This document shows, piece after piece, positions 1 through 7,454 of a stretch of 13,723 nt of DNA (within the stretch, counting starts at the first letter, position 1; the number at the start of each line of letters is the position of its first letter). The position numbers and the translations under genes are program-made. The stretch comes from Actinomycetota bacterium. Its GTDB lineage: Bacteria; Actinomycetota; Actinomycetes; Nanopelagicales; Nanopelagicaceae. The DNA lies in assembly GCA_005777515.1 (NCBI GenBank), contig SXMA01000009.1:1-13723 (forward strand). The letters run 5' to 3'. Under the pieces are notes generated by a model. That model was not told the origin of the DNA and did no database searches. It saw only the letters and a list, made by a program, of their open reading frames with translations.

Positions 1-785
1 CAGTACTAATCGATAGTATCGATATCGCAACCATTGCAACCATTCGTTATGCCAGATCACTTAAGCCTAGAACACTTCACGCAGTTCACTTTGTCTTAGA
101 TGATAGAAAAGCTTAAGCGATCTTTGATCAATGGAGTAGTAACCCTGCCTTTGATGATATTGCGCTAGAACTTATTGATTGCCCAGATAGGCGCCTTGCT
201 AATGCTGCCGTTGATTATGCAATTAAAGCAACGCAGCAAAAAGATGTTGAACTCACTCTTTTGCTTCCAAGAAGAGCCTATTCGAGGTTTTTAGGGCGCC
301 TTCTTCATGATCAGAGCGCAGAACAAATTGCAAGGCCAATTTCTGAAATTCCAAGAGTTGTTGCCACCATTGTTCCATTTGATGTTGAGCGCATTCTAAA
401 AGGCCAGATGAGCGAGATTGAAAAACGTGAACCAGAAAAAGTTCAGCAAACTGTAGCTCCGGCAAGAGCGCAGAGCAATTGGCTCCAATCATCTGAGGTG
501 GTTAGCCACTATCAAGAATCAATGATGCCAATTGGTAATATCGCCTGGCGCAAGAGAGCTCATGTTGCTGGAAAAGTAACTGCAATCAGGCCTGCTGCCA
601 TGGATAGCGCGCCAACTTTAGAAGTTGAGATCTGGGATGAAAGCGGCGGAGTTACCCTGCAATTTCTAGGAAGACGAGAGATAGCAGGACTTGAAGTTGG
701 TTCAACACTTATTGCAGAGGGTATGGTCGGTGAACATGATGGCTCACTTACCATTCTTAATCCTTCATACGAAATTAGGGTTTAG
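1..785 (+). pseudogene. APC permease cytoplasmic tail joined to an OB-fold, with an in-frame TAA
   Basis: One reading frame (frame of position 3) runs from the left edge to the TAG at 783-785 and is broken only by TAA at 114-116. Before the stop it reads like the post-membrane cytosolic domain of actinobacterial APC-type permeases (IRYARSLKP, LHAVHFVLDD). After the stop the same domain continues without loss: LIDCPDRRL, LLLPRRAYSRF, LLHDQSAEQIA, TIVPFDVERIL. The frame then passes through a Glu/Gln/Ala-rich linker into an OB-fold (about 551-780). The membrane domain lies off the left edge. The homology continuing on both sides of the stop is seen directly; that the gene is inactivated is inference. 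A base-call error or a recent nonsense mutation of a CAA, GAA or AAA codon would look the same. The duplicated 9-mer GCAACCATT (27-44) just upstream is in frame. No ATG, GTG or TTG codon exists in frame between 117 and 261. Confidence 0.7.
408..785 (+). CDS. OB-fold nucleic-acid-binding-like protein, possible independent start
   Basis: The last 125 codons of the frame resemble the small actinobacterial OB-fold proteins (about 120-130 aa) usually encoded as a separate gene near APC permease and Trk genes. Visible family features are the strand HVAGKVTAIRP, then PTLEVEIWDESG, LQFLGRREIAGLEVGS, a glycine-rich turn and the ending LNPSYEIRV. ATG at 408 is preceded by AAAAGG four bases upstream, a short-spaced Shine-Dalgarno, so translation could restart here even though the upstream frame is interrupted. 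A TTG at 261 is the first possible start after the TAA. The upstream permease frame has no stop codon before this domain, so in this genome the two may normally be one fused polypeptide. The next gene starts two bases after the stop, suggesting an operon with the GtrA-like gene. Ligand and function are unknown. Confidence 0.6.
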   Translation: MSEIEKREPEKVQQTVAPARAQSNWLQSSEVVSHYQESMMPIGNIAWRKRAHVAGKVTAIRPAAMDSAPTLEVEIWDESGGVTLQFLGRREIAGLEVGSTLIAEGMVGEHDGSLTILNPSYEIRV

Positions 786-787
786 CT

Positions 788-1183
788 TTGATTAAGAGAT
801 TGCTAAGAAAAAGCAGCGCTAGATGGTTCATTGTAGGAAGTGCAACTTTTGTAATTGATACTGCTCTTTTTCTCCTTGCGTTTTCTCTAACAGATATCGT
901 TATTGCATCGAATCTTTTCTCCGGAGTGATTGCAACGCTATTTAACTATCTATCTCACTATCACTGGTCATTTGCTAGTGATAGGGAGCATAGGCAGTCA
1001 ACTTTAATATACCTAACCTTTTTCTTCATTTTTCTATTTCTAGGAACAACACTTGTTACTACTTTGGTTAACTCTGGTCTAGAACCTGCCTTTGCAAAGG
1101 TGGGTAGCGCGCTCATTACTGCTCCGATCAGTTTCTTTATAATGAAGTTTGTAACCTTTAGACGACGCAGCGATGCGAAATAG
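788..1183 (+). CDS. GtrA-like small membrane protein
   Basis: This is a 131-aa protein with about four hydrophobic helices (roughly residues 14-34, 40-60, 72-94, 100-120) and a basic C-terminus (TFRRRSDAK), the size and layout of the GtrA/DPMS-like family. The family hallmark near helix 2, FNYLSHYHWSF, is clear. GtrA-like proteins are thought to help flip or hold polyprenol-phosphate-linked sugars in cell-surface glycosylation. The TTG start at 788 is chosen because AGGG (777-780) lies seven bases upstream and the hydrophobic segment follows with the usual short basic N-terminus (KRLLRKSSARW). It overlaps the downstream glycosyltransferase by 11 nt. That GtrA plus GT2 pairing is common and supports a joint role in transferring a sugar to polyprenol phosphate and across the membrane. 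Confidence 0.85.
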   Translation: MIKRLLRKSSARWFIVGSATFVIDTALFLLAFSLTDIVIASNLFSGVIATLFNYLSHYHWSFASDREHRQSTLIYLTFFFIFLFLGTTLVTTLVNSGLEPAFAKVGSALITAPISFFIMKFVTFRRRSDAK

Positions 1184-1898
1184 ATTAATAATTCTTCCTA
1201 CCTATAACGAGTTGGCTAATGCTCCATTACTAATTAGGCGTATCTTTAAACATATTCCAAACTCTGATGTCTTAGTAGTTGATGATGGATCACCTGATAA
1301 AACCGGAGATGCGATTAGAGAGCTTCAGCAAGAATTTCCCACGCTTCATCTCTTGGAGCGAAAAACGAAATTAGGCCTTGGGAGTGCATATCGCTTGGGT
1401 TTTGTATGGGGGCTAGAGCAAGGCTATGAAGAACTAATTGAGATGGATGCTGATCTATCTCACAGAGTGCGAGATTTAAAGACAATGATTGATGAAAAAG
1501 AATTACAATCCAATACAGATCTAGTAATAGGTAGTAGATGGATACCTGGAGGCAGTACTGAGAATTGGTCGAAGGGACGAGTGCTGCTCTCAAGAGCTGC
1601 AAACCTCTATGTTCGAGCTATGTTGGGCCTTGGTGTGAAAGATTCAACTGCTGGGTTTCGAATTTATTCTGCAGCAATACTTAGAAGGCTCAATTTTCAA
1701 TCGATTAAAAGTGATGGCTATTCATTTCAGATAGAGATGACTAGGGCTGTTCATAAACTTGGTGGGAGGATCATTGAAGTTCCGATAACTTTTAGAGAGC
1801 GTGAAAATGGCGTTAGCAAGATGTCAAAGAACATTATTAGAGAAGCTATGATTTTAGTGACAACCTGGGGACTTAAACGTTTGTTTGGAATTTCCTAA
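1173..1898 (+). CDS. Polyprenol-phosphate mannose synthase-type GT2 glycosyltransferase
   Basis: This 241-aa GT-A fold enzyme probably transfers mannose (or another hexose) from a nucleotide sugar to polyprenol phosphate on the cytoplasmic side of the membrane. Motifs in order: PTYNE (9-13), VVDDGSPD (35-42), the metal-binding MDADLSH (91-97), GSRWIPGG (120-127), STAGFRIY (158-165), GYSFQIEM (182-189) and the C-terminal FRERENGVSKMS. These follow the Dpm1/Ppm1 family closely. No C-terminal membrane helices are present, so it is the short soluble form, likely working with the GtrA-like protein whose gene overlaps its start. The usual Pro after the DADLSH segment is not seen (DLSHRVRDL). There is no strong Shine-Dalgarno before ATG 1173, so translation is probably coupled to the upstream gene. 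The acceptor sugar is inferred from family resemblance only. Confidence 0.88.
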   Translation: MRNRLIILPTYNELANAPLLIRRIFKHIPNSDVLVVDDGSPDKTGDAIRELQQEFPTLHLLERKTKLGLGSAYRLGFVWGLEQGYEELIEMDADLSHRVRDLKTMIDEKELQSNTDLVIGSRWIPGGSTENWSKGRVLLSRAANLYVRAMLGLGVKDSTAGFRIYSAAILRRLNFQSIKSDGYSFQIEMTRAVHKLGGRIIEVPITFRERENGVSKMSKNIIREAMILVTTWGLKRLFGIS

Positions 1899-1901
1899 AG
1901 A

Positions 1902-2606
1902 TTAAAACTCTGGTTGAAAGAACTGCCGACCCGAAGGTGGCGCAAGTTTTCCAACAATACTTAACCAGATTGCCACCGATGAGCCAACTAAAAAGACAGA
2001 TATCACAGTCCCCAGACCAACTTTTCCACCTAGCAAGAAGCCAAGAATTAAAACGCTCCCTTCAATTCCAGTTCTTATGTAAGCCACTCGCCAGTTCGTA
2101 TTCTGAACCAACCCAATCATTAAACCGTCACGTGGCCCACCACCGAGACCACAAGTAACATAAATCGCCGTACCTGCGCCAACAAGAATTATTCCCGCAA
2201 ATACGAACGTTAATGCCAGAAAGAAATTGTCTGGAGGAGTGATTAACTCCAAAGTTTTCTGCAGTGTGATAGCAAAAACAATTGCATTAGATAGGGTTCC
2301 AAATCCAGGCTTAAGTCGGAGAGGTATCCAAAGCAGCAAGACTGCGCAACTAACTAAGAAGAAAGACCAACCAAGAGACATACCGGATTGAACCGAAATA
2401 CCTTGCGCGAATACGGTCCAGGGAGCATTTCCTAACCCTGACTGAACCACAATTGCTCCCCCTACACCTAGAAGAAACAATCCAAAATATAGGATCAAAA
2501 CGCGAGCTATTGAGATTTGCCATGGGTGCCCAGCCGTCCAAGCAGTAATTGGGATGCTACGAGAATTACGCAAGGCACTTTGTAAAAAACCTAGAAAATT
2601 CCTCAT
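1902..2606 (-). CDS. YczE/YyaS/YitT-like integral membrane protein
   Basis: This is a 234-aa polytopic protein with five or so hydrophobic segments (about 32-55, 80-95, 105-120, 130-152, 180-215). It carries the two duplicated Gly-rich signatures of the YczE family: VQSGLGNAPWTVFAQGIS (54-71) with PGFGTLSNA, and CGLGGGPRDGLMIGL (152-166) followed by GGKVGLGT. The function of the family is not established; a small-molecule or ion permease role is often guessed. It lies 7 nt after the aldolase gene and is the last gene of the leftward catabolic operon, so it could move a pathway substrate or product. That is inference from position. Its stop is 3 nt from the stop of the convergent glycosyltransferase, leaving no room for an intergenic terminator. 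The Shine-Dalgarno before ATG 2606 is weak, and a later start cannot be excluded. Confidence 0.8.
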   Translation of the reverse strand: MRNFLGFLQSALRNSRSIPITAWTAGHPWQISIARVLILYFGLFLLGVGGAIVVQSGLGNAPWTVFAQGISVQSGMSLGWSFFLVSCAVLLLWIPLRLKPGFGTLSNAIVFAITLQKTLELITPPDNFFLALTFVFAGIILVGAGTAIYVTCGLGGGPRDGLMIGLVQNTNWRVAYIRTGIEGSVLILGFLLGGKVGLGTVISVFLVGSSVAIWLSIVGKLAPPSGRQFFQPEF

Positions 2607-2613
2607 ACCCGAT

Positions 2614-3486
2614 TTACTTAATTACTTCCTTCAAAAGCCTTATAGATTCATCTAAATCAGATAATGACGGTTTAAGGGTTTCAACGGGAAGTCTCATATC
2701 GCCAAGATGAGTAGGAATTACTGACTTTGCAAAAGTCTTAAGTGTTCCAATAGCTCCACCAAATCCAGAAACTGAAACCAGTAATGGTGCAACTATCGAC
2801 ATTAGGGAATTTAAAAGCGTATCTGCCTCAGTTTTCTTGCCCAAATTCCAATCATCGTAGACTTGTCTCATTTGTTGAGGGAAAAAGTTCGCAATTCCAC
2901 AGATTCCACCGCTAGCACCTATTTCTAACGCTTGAGTTAAAAGCGCATCGCTGCCAATGAGAACCTTGACATCATGGTTTCGATACCGCTTTGCTGACTC
3001 GATATCCCCGCTTGAGTCTTTTACGCCCCAAACTGGAACGCTTGAAGCAATCTCTGCGCTTATCGGTATAGAGCAAGCTGGGATATTGTAGGCAATTATC
3101 TGATGACTTGATTGATCCGTAACCCTCTGATAAAAATCCTTGAGGTTTTGATCGCTCACATTTTTGAAATAGCTAGGCGGTATAACCATGATGCCATCTA
3201 ATGGAAGGTCCTGAGCAAAACTTAGATATTCTTCAACTTCTCCAAGACTATTGCAGATTAAAGTAGGGATTAGAGACATATCTTTTTTAATCTCTAACAG
3301 ATCAAGAGTAATTCTCTCTTTCTCTCTAAGGCTTAAAGATGCACCTTCGCCAAAAGTTCCAAACGGCACCAATCCGCTTACATTATTTTCAATTAGCCAC
3401 TGACCGTGCTCCCGAGTGGCTTTAAAGTCAACTGAATTATCATGATTAAAGGCTGTGAACTGTGGAACAAAAAGTCCGCTTAACAT
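2614..3486 (-). CDS. DapA/NAL-family class I aldolase, probably 2-keto-3-deoxy sugar-acid aldolase
   Basis: This is a 290-aa (beta/alpha)8 aldolase/lyase of the dihydrodipicolinate synthase superfamily. The phosphate/carboxylate loop is GTFGEG (43-48, where many members have GTTGE), the catalytic Tyr is in AYNIP (Tyr133), and the Schiff-base Lys is in GVKDSSGD (Lys156). GSD (178-180) and the Gly-rich GASGGICGIAN (190-200) complete the fold. Family members cleave or form bonds at pyruvate; in a cluster with an acid-sugar dehydratase the likely reaction is retro-aldol cleavage of a 2-keto-3-deoxy acid to pyruvate and an aldehyde. A role in lysine synthesis is unlikely given the neighbours. ATG 3486 directly follows the TAG of lldD with no gap, and GAGG lies seven bases upstream within lldD. 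The exact substrate cannot be read from sequence. Confidence 0.85.
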   Translation of the reverse strand: MLSGLFVPQFTAFNHDNSVDFKATREHGQWLIENNVSGLVPFGTFGEGASLSLREKERITLDLLEIKKDMSLIPTLICNSLGEVEEYLSFAQDLPLDGIMVIPPSYFKNVSDQNLKDFYQRVTDQSSHQIIAYNIPACSIPISAEIASSVPVWGVKDSSGDIESAKRYRNHDVKVLIGSDALLTQALEIGASGGICGIANFFPQQMRQVYDDWNLGKKTEADTLLNSLMSIVAPLLVSVSGFGGAIGTLKTFAKSVIPTHLGDMRLPVETLKPSLSDLDESIRLLKEVIK

Positions 3487-4707
3487 CTAGGGCCTCATTT
3501 CAAATAGAGTTTTAACCATCGAAGGTTCCAATTCAGAGACACTATTAACTCCAAGAAGTTTCATGGTTCGAGTCATCTGGCTTACCAAAATATCGAAGGT
3601 TTTTTCAACACCAGCCCGTCCACCAGCCATTAATCCATAAAGATATGCTCGCCCGATCCAAGCAAAATTGCCTCCACTGGCAAGACCTGCAATTACGTCT
3701 GCCCCATGCATAATTCCTGTATCAAAATGAATTGGGACTGATTTTCCTAATGCTTTGCGAGTTGGTGAAATTAGGTGGAAAGGCACTGGCGCACGATCAA
3801 GTTGTCGGCCGCCATGGTTTGAAAGCCAAACAGCCTCTGCTCCGTACTTTATCGCTTGTTTTGCATCATCAACATTTTGGACTCCCTTGACTATTAGTTT
3901 TCGCCCCCAAACTTTTCTGATCCACTTTAGATCATCAAAAGTCATGGTTGGATCAAACATCGTGTTCATTAATTCAGCCACTGTTCCATTCCATGACTCA
4001 AGTGAGGCAAAAGTCAGTGGTTCTTTCGTGAGAAAATTCCACCACCAAGATGTTCGTGGAGCTGCATTTAGAAGAGTTTTGGCAGTTAACGTAGGTGGAA
4101 CCGTTAATCCATTTCTAATATCGCGAAGTCTTGCTCCCGCAACCTGTGCATCAACCGTTAAAACTAGACCATCGAAACCAGCCCTCTCGGCTCTCTCAAT
4201 TAGACTCAGGCTTCGTTCGCGATCGCGCCATAGGTAGAGTTGAAACCAGTTACTACCATCTGGCGAAGACTTTGAAATTTCCTCAATCGAGGTTGTTCCC
4301 ATGGTGGAGAGACAGAACGGTGCACCATATTTAGAGGCAACTTGTGCACCTGCAATCTCGCCAGCTGTATTCATCATTCTAGTAAAACCAGTTGGCGCGA
4401 TACCCAAAGGAATCTTCATGTCTCTACCAAAGAGCTCCACACTTAAATCAGCTCTTTCTACGTTTCTCAAGATTCTAGGTTGGAACTCGATATTTTCGAA
4501 TGCTTGCCTTGCCCTATTTAATGAAATTTCTTGGTCTGCAGCGCCATCTGTGTAGTCAAAAGGCCCAATTGGTGTGCGCCGCTTAGCAATGCTTCGAAGA
4601 TCATAGATTGTAAGTGCTTTATTCAATCGACGAGTTTTTGGGTTAAAGATTGGCCTGCGAAATCTCATCAATTGTTTGAGATTTTTTATCCTGCTAGCGG
4701 TAGTCAT
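3487..4707 (-). CDS. lldD: FMN-dependent L-lactate dehydrogenase, LldD2-like
   Basis: This 406-aa enzyme of the alpha-hydroxyacid oxidase/dehydrogenase family oxidises an L-2-hydroxyacid, most likely L-lactate, to the keto acid using FMN. Visible features: ALTIYDLRSIAKRRTP and FDYTDGAADQE near the N-terminus, the FMN-site segment APTGFTR (104-110), WFQLYLWRDR (154-163), Lys274 in IVKGVQ, the active-site SNHGGRQLD (296-304, catalytic His298), DTGIMHGADV (329-338) and IGRAYLYGLMAGG (351-363). The wording of these segments, including DTGIM in place of the D-x-GVR of plant glycolate oxidase, closely matches mycobacterial LldD2. It follows the kinase with TAA abutting ATG and precedes the aldolase with no gap. 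In this operon it could consume L-lactate released by cleavage of a deoxy-sugar acid. Another short 2-hydroxyacid remains possible. Confidence 0.87.
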   Translation of the reverse strand: MTTASRIKNLKQLMRFRRPIFNPKTRRLNKALTIYDLRSIAKRRTPIGPFDYTDGAADQEISLNRARQAFENIEFQPRILRNVERADLSVELFGRDMKIPLGIAPTGFTRMMNTAGEIAGAQVASKYGAPFCLSTMGTTSIEEISKSSPDGSNWFQLYLWRDRERSLSLIERAERAGFDGLVLTVDAQVAGARLRDIRNGLTVPPTLTAKTLLNAAPRTSWWWNFLTKEPLTFASLESWNGTVAELMNTMFDPTMTFDDLKWIRKVWGRKLIVKGVQNVDDAKQAIKYGAEAVWLSNHGGRQLDRAPVPFHLISPTRKALGKSVPIHFDTGIMHGADVIAGLASGGNFAWIGRAYLYGLMAGGRAGVEKTFDILVSQMTRTMKLLGVNSVSELEPSMVKTLFEMRP

Positions 4708-6171
4708 TTACTTATTCCCATCTCTTGAGATCTCTGATAACAAAGATTCTTGTGAAGAAATAAACTTCTTATAATTTCTATTTGCATACTCAACATCAAG
4801 TTGAGTTGCATTTTTTGACACAGCTGCCACCGATAGCGAAAAAAAGCCCTTGCTGAGATTTTTTGTAATCATCGTATAAGCCAGCATTGCAGCGCCTCTG
4901 GTGGTTATATCTGGGTCCTCATAACGCAAGAGTGAGCGTCCAAGAGTTCTAGATCGAACACTTTCCCATCTGAGGTCATTGCCAGCGTGCCCTCCAAGAA
5001 CCACTTCGTCACTATGGGTTTTAGTTAGTCTTTCACTTTCTTCAATAACTTGTCTCTCTGCCCATGAGATACCTTCCATAACAGCACGGGCAAAACTTGA
5101 TTGATTATGAGATATGTCTATGTCAACTAATCTACCTCGAATATCACTGCGCCACAGTGGTGCACGCTCACCACTCATATAGGGCAAAAAGGTTGGAGCT
5201 GAATCACCCTGATCTGCGCTCCCGCTAGAAATTAACTCCTCCTCGCTAATCTTTAGCACATTAGCCATCCAAGAGATTGCGCCACCACTCATTTGAGTTG
5301 GTCCATAGGTGACAGCAAGAGGGGAACAACTAGTAGGAATAACATAAAGATTTGCCCCATCTTCTGGAGAATTTGGACTCGATGTTCCGACAATTGCTGA
5401 AGTTCCGGTGATAATAAAACTTGTTGGTCGCTGCATCACACCAAGTGCAAACATGGCGGACATTGCATCAGACCAGCCTACGCTCACTGGAATTCCGCTG
5501 GGAAAACCAAAGTGATCAGCGCTGTAATCTGAAGTTTCTCCGCGACTCTCATAACCCATAGCTAGTTCAGGAACAACTTCTTTGCCCCAGCCAACATATT
5601 CAAGAAGTTGATCAATAGGCTCTAAAGTTTGGACGTTGCAAAGACCTTTTGATGACCAAGGATCTGAAATTGCTTTCCCAGTGATATGGAAACCTAAAAA
5701 GTCCTTAGGTTGAAGAATCCAGCGCGTATTGGCAATAACATCTGGAAAGTTTCTCGAGAGCCAAAAGAGTTTAGCGGGACATGCAGACGCCGCCCAAGGG
5801 AGAGAAGTTCCAACTATATTTATGGGATTTCCAAAGCGCTCTGCAAGATCTTTTGCTTCTCTTTCTGCTCTACTGTCCTGCCAGATCAAAGCTGGTGATG
5901 TTGGATTACCTTTATTATCAATGCAAATTACTGTCGGTGTCTGACCTGATAAGCCGATTGCAATGACATCATTTACTAATTCTTGATTACGTTTTACAAG
6001 TTGTTGCACAGCAGAGAGATAGTCCAAAGGGTCTTGTTCGGCGCCCTTACCTACTCTGGTGACCTTTAACTTAATTTCATCTCGTAGGAGGAATTTGCTA
6101 CTTGGCTCTAGAAATAGCGCCTTTACTGAAGATGTTCCAACATCAATTCCTAAAACAAGCTGCCTAGCCAA
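4708..6171 (-). CDS. FGGY-family carbohydrate kinase, xylulokinase-like
   Basis: This ASKHA-fold kinase phosphorylates a sugar, polyol or sugar acid with ATP. Counting from the chosen TTG (eight residues after the upstream ATG): phosphate loop LGIDVGTSSVKA starts at residue 7, then GLSGQTP, IWQDSRA, the catalytic Asp in VGWSDAMSAM, the ATP-site TGTSAIVG, the signature PYMSGERAPLW, and GGHAGNDLRWE near the C-terminus. All key motifs are present and the length, about 487 aa, is normal. An ATG at 6195 would extend it by eight residues and overlap the dehydratase gene by 32 nt. The TTG at 6171 has GGAG (6177-6180) five bases upstream and overlaps by only 8 nt, so I prefer it. The substrate is uncertain: FGGY members act on xylulose, ribulose, gluconate, glycerol, fuculose and others, and the context does not settle it. 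Confidence 0.85.
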   Translation of the reverse strand: MARQLVLGIDVGTSSVKALFLEPSSKFLLRDEIKLKVTRVGKGAEQDPLDYLSAVQQLVKRNQELVNDVIAIGLSGQTPTVICIDNKGNPTSPALIWQDSRAEREAKDLAERFGNPINIVGTSLPWAASACPAKLFWLSRNFPDVIANTRWILQPKDFLGFHITGKAISDPWSSKGLCNVQTLEPIDQLLEYVGWGKEVVPELAMGYESRGETSDYSADHFGFPSGIPVSVGWSDAMSAMFALGVMQRPTSFIITGTSAIVGTSSPNSPEDGANLYVIPTSCSPLAVTYGPTQMSGGAISWMANVLKISEEELISSGSADQGDSAPTFLPYMSGERAPLWRSDIRGRLVDIDISHNQSSFARAVMEGISWAERQVIEESERLTKTHSDEVVLGGHAGNDLRWESVRSRTLGRSLLRYEDPDITTRGAAMLAYTMITKNLSKGFFSLSVAAVSKNATQLDVEYANRNYKKFISSQESLLSEISRDGNK

Positions 6172-7372
6172 CTTTGCTCCAGCGAATCTTTGCATCTTTA
6201 CGCTTAGTGATCTCAGGTCTTAGTGAAGTACCTAGGCCAGGCTTATCTTGAGGTCTTAAGTAGCCATTTTCGTAAATTGGTAGATCCGTCAACATCTCTG
6301 CATACCAACCATAATAAAAAGCGCGGACCATTTCCTGCAGTTCTATTCCTGGATGGGAAACAGCTAAGTGAGTTCCAACTGTTAGAACTACGGGACCTGT
6401 GCAATCGTGAGGAGCCACAGGAACACCATAGGTTGAAGCTAATCCAAGTACATATCGAGCTTCTGTAATGCCTCCTGCCCAGCCTGGGTCAAACATTAGA
6501 TGATCTACCGCTCGGGAAGACAGGAGTCGCAGGTAATCCCATCTAGTTCCAGTGGTTTCACCCACGGTTACCGGGATATTTGTAGATTGCTTAAACCTAA
6601 TCAGCGCCTCGGTTGATTCATGCCTTAAAGCATCTTCTATCCAGAAAAGATCAAACTCTTCTACTGACTTTGCAATTACAGATGCTGCTGGCGCAGACCA
6701 AAGGGAGTGCATTTCAAGCATAATGTCAAAATCATTACCAGCAGCGTTACGTGCCCTCTCAATAATTCTGCGACCTTCAGCTAAATCCTTCTTATCTATT
6801 GTTTGACCACCGCTACGCATGGCAGCCTCATCAAACGGCCAAATCTTCATCGCCGTCATTCCCATCTGTTTAAGACTAGCCACCAAAGCTTCAGGCTCAT
6901 TCAAAAATGCAATTAGATCTTCAAATTCATTTCCAGTTGGAATTCCAATTTGTGCCTTGCGATTTCGGTCAATGTTTGAAGAACCTTTTGCATAAGCACT
7001 GCCAGCGCAAGTGTTATAGGCACGAATGCTATGACGAACCTTTCCGCCCATCAGTTGGTAAATTGGTTGTCCAGTTGCCTGTCCCAAAATGTCCCATAGC
7101 GCTATGTCCAGCGATGATGCACCGCGCACTGCTACGCCAGATCCAGCAAATCCAATAAAATCTTGATGAAGAGTTTCATGAATTGAGGTAATTGCCAGAG
7201 GATCTTTGCCAATCAATCGAGGCGCTATGGACTCATGAATAAAAGCTTCAACCGCTTCAACTCCAACACAATTTTCTCCAAGACCAACTATTCCTTCATC
7301 AGTATGAATCTGCAGAAAAAGAATTGCTGGATATTCTTCAAGACGAATAGTCTCAATACCAACTACCTTCAT
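6164..7372 (-). CDS. Enolase-superfamily (mandelate racemase type) acid-sugar dehydratase
   Basis: This 402-aa protein belongs to the mandelate racemase/muconate lactonizing branch, most like acid-sugar dehydratases (galactonate, mannonate, fuconate or rhamnonate type). Such enzymes remove water from an aldonate to give a 2-keto-3-deoxy acid using Mg2+. An N-terminal capping domain (1-110) is followed by the barrel. Lys176 lies in MKIWPF. The metal-ligand positions are Glu220 (in LEMH, with His222), Glu246 (WIEDA) and Glu272 (GETTG), spaced 26 and 26 residues, and His322 in APHD is the expected general acid/base. The first ligand is Glu where characterised dehydratases usually carry Asp. ATG 7372 has AAGGAG (7380-7385) seven bases upstream. 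It is the first gene of the leftward operon, behind a promoter overlapped by a palindrome. Substrate not determinable. Confidence 0.85.
   Translation of the reverse strand: MKVVGIETIRLEEYPAILFLQIHTDEGIVGLGENCVGVEAVEAFIHESIAPRLIGKDPLAITSIHETLHQDFIGFAGSGVAVRGASSLDIALWDILGQATGQPIYQLMGGKVRHSIRAYNTCAGSAYAKGSSNIDRNRKAQIGIPTGNEFEDLIAFLNEPEALVASLKQMGMTAMKIWPFDEAAMRSGGQTIDKKDLAEGRRIIERARNAAGNDFDIMLEMHSLWSAPAASVIAKSVEEFDLFWIEDALRHESTEALIRFKQSTNIPVTVGETTGTRWDYLRLLSSRAVDHLMFDPGWAGGITEARYVLGLASTYGVPVAPHDCTGPVVLTVGTHLAVSHPGIELQEMVRAFYYGWYAEMLTDLPIYENGYLRPQDKPGLGTSLRPEITKRKDAKIRWSKVG
6177..6180 (-). promoter_or_regulatory. Ribosome binding site deciding the kinase TTG start
   Basis: GGAG on the minus strand is five bases upstream of TTG 6171. 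The competing ATG at 6195 has only a weak TAAAG before it, so this site favours the shorter kinase that begins LARQLVLGIDVG. Confidence 0.55.
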
Positions 7373-7379
7373 CTTGGCT

Positions 7380-7385
7380 CTCCTT
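7380..7385 (-). promoter_or_regulatory. Strong Shine-Dalgarno of the dehydratase gene
   Basis: AAGGAG on the minus strand lies seven bases before ATG 7372. It is the strongest ribosome binding site in the leftward operon and fixes the start of its first gene. Confidence 0.8.
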
Positions 7386-7440
7386 TATTGAGACTAGAGT
7401 GAGTATTGATTTCTGGTAGATCGACCGATACCCTCAAGTT

Positions 7441-7454
7441 GTTAATTGTTAACG
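7441..7454. promoter_or_regulatory. Putative GntR operator in the first divergent region
   Basis: GTTAATTGTTAAC (7441-7453) is an inverted repeat with perfect 5-bp arms and a 3-base centre, in the 108-bp gap between the dehydratase (7372) and LDH2-family (7481) starts. Its sub-site ATTGTTAACG (7445-7454) resembles the cores ATTGTTTACA and ATTGTATACA found before the GntR gene and in the second divergent region. It is the least conserved of the three. It overlaps the proposed leftward -10 and would lie downstream of a rightward promoter. Confidence 0.5.

Noticed and set aside
253..492. Minus-strand open frame of 79 aa
   Set aside because: It is antisense to conserved permease-tail sequence and has no recognisable features.
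2614..3486. Lysine-biosynthetic dihydrodipicolinate synthase
   Set aside because: The family fold fits, but the loop reads GTFGEG and the neighbours are catabolic enzymes, with no lysine-pathway gene near.
3755..4237. Plus-strand open frame of 160 aa inside lldD
   Set aside because: It is a shadow of lldD, whose motifs are complete on the other strand.
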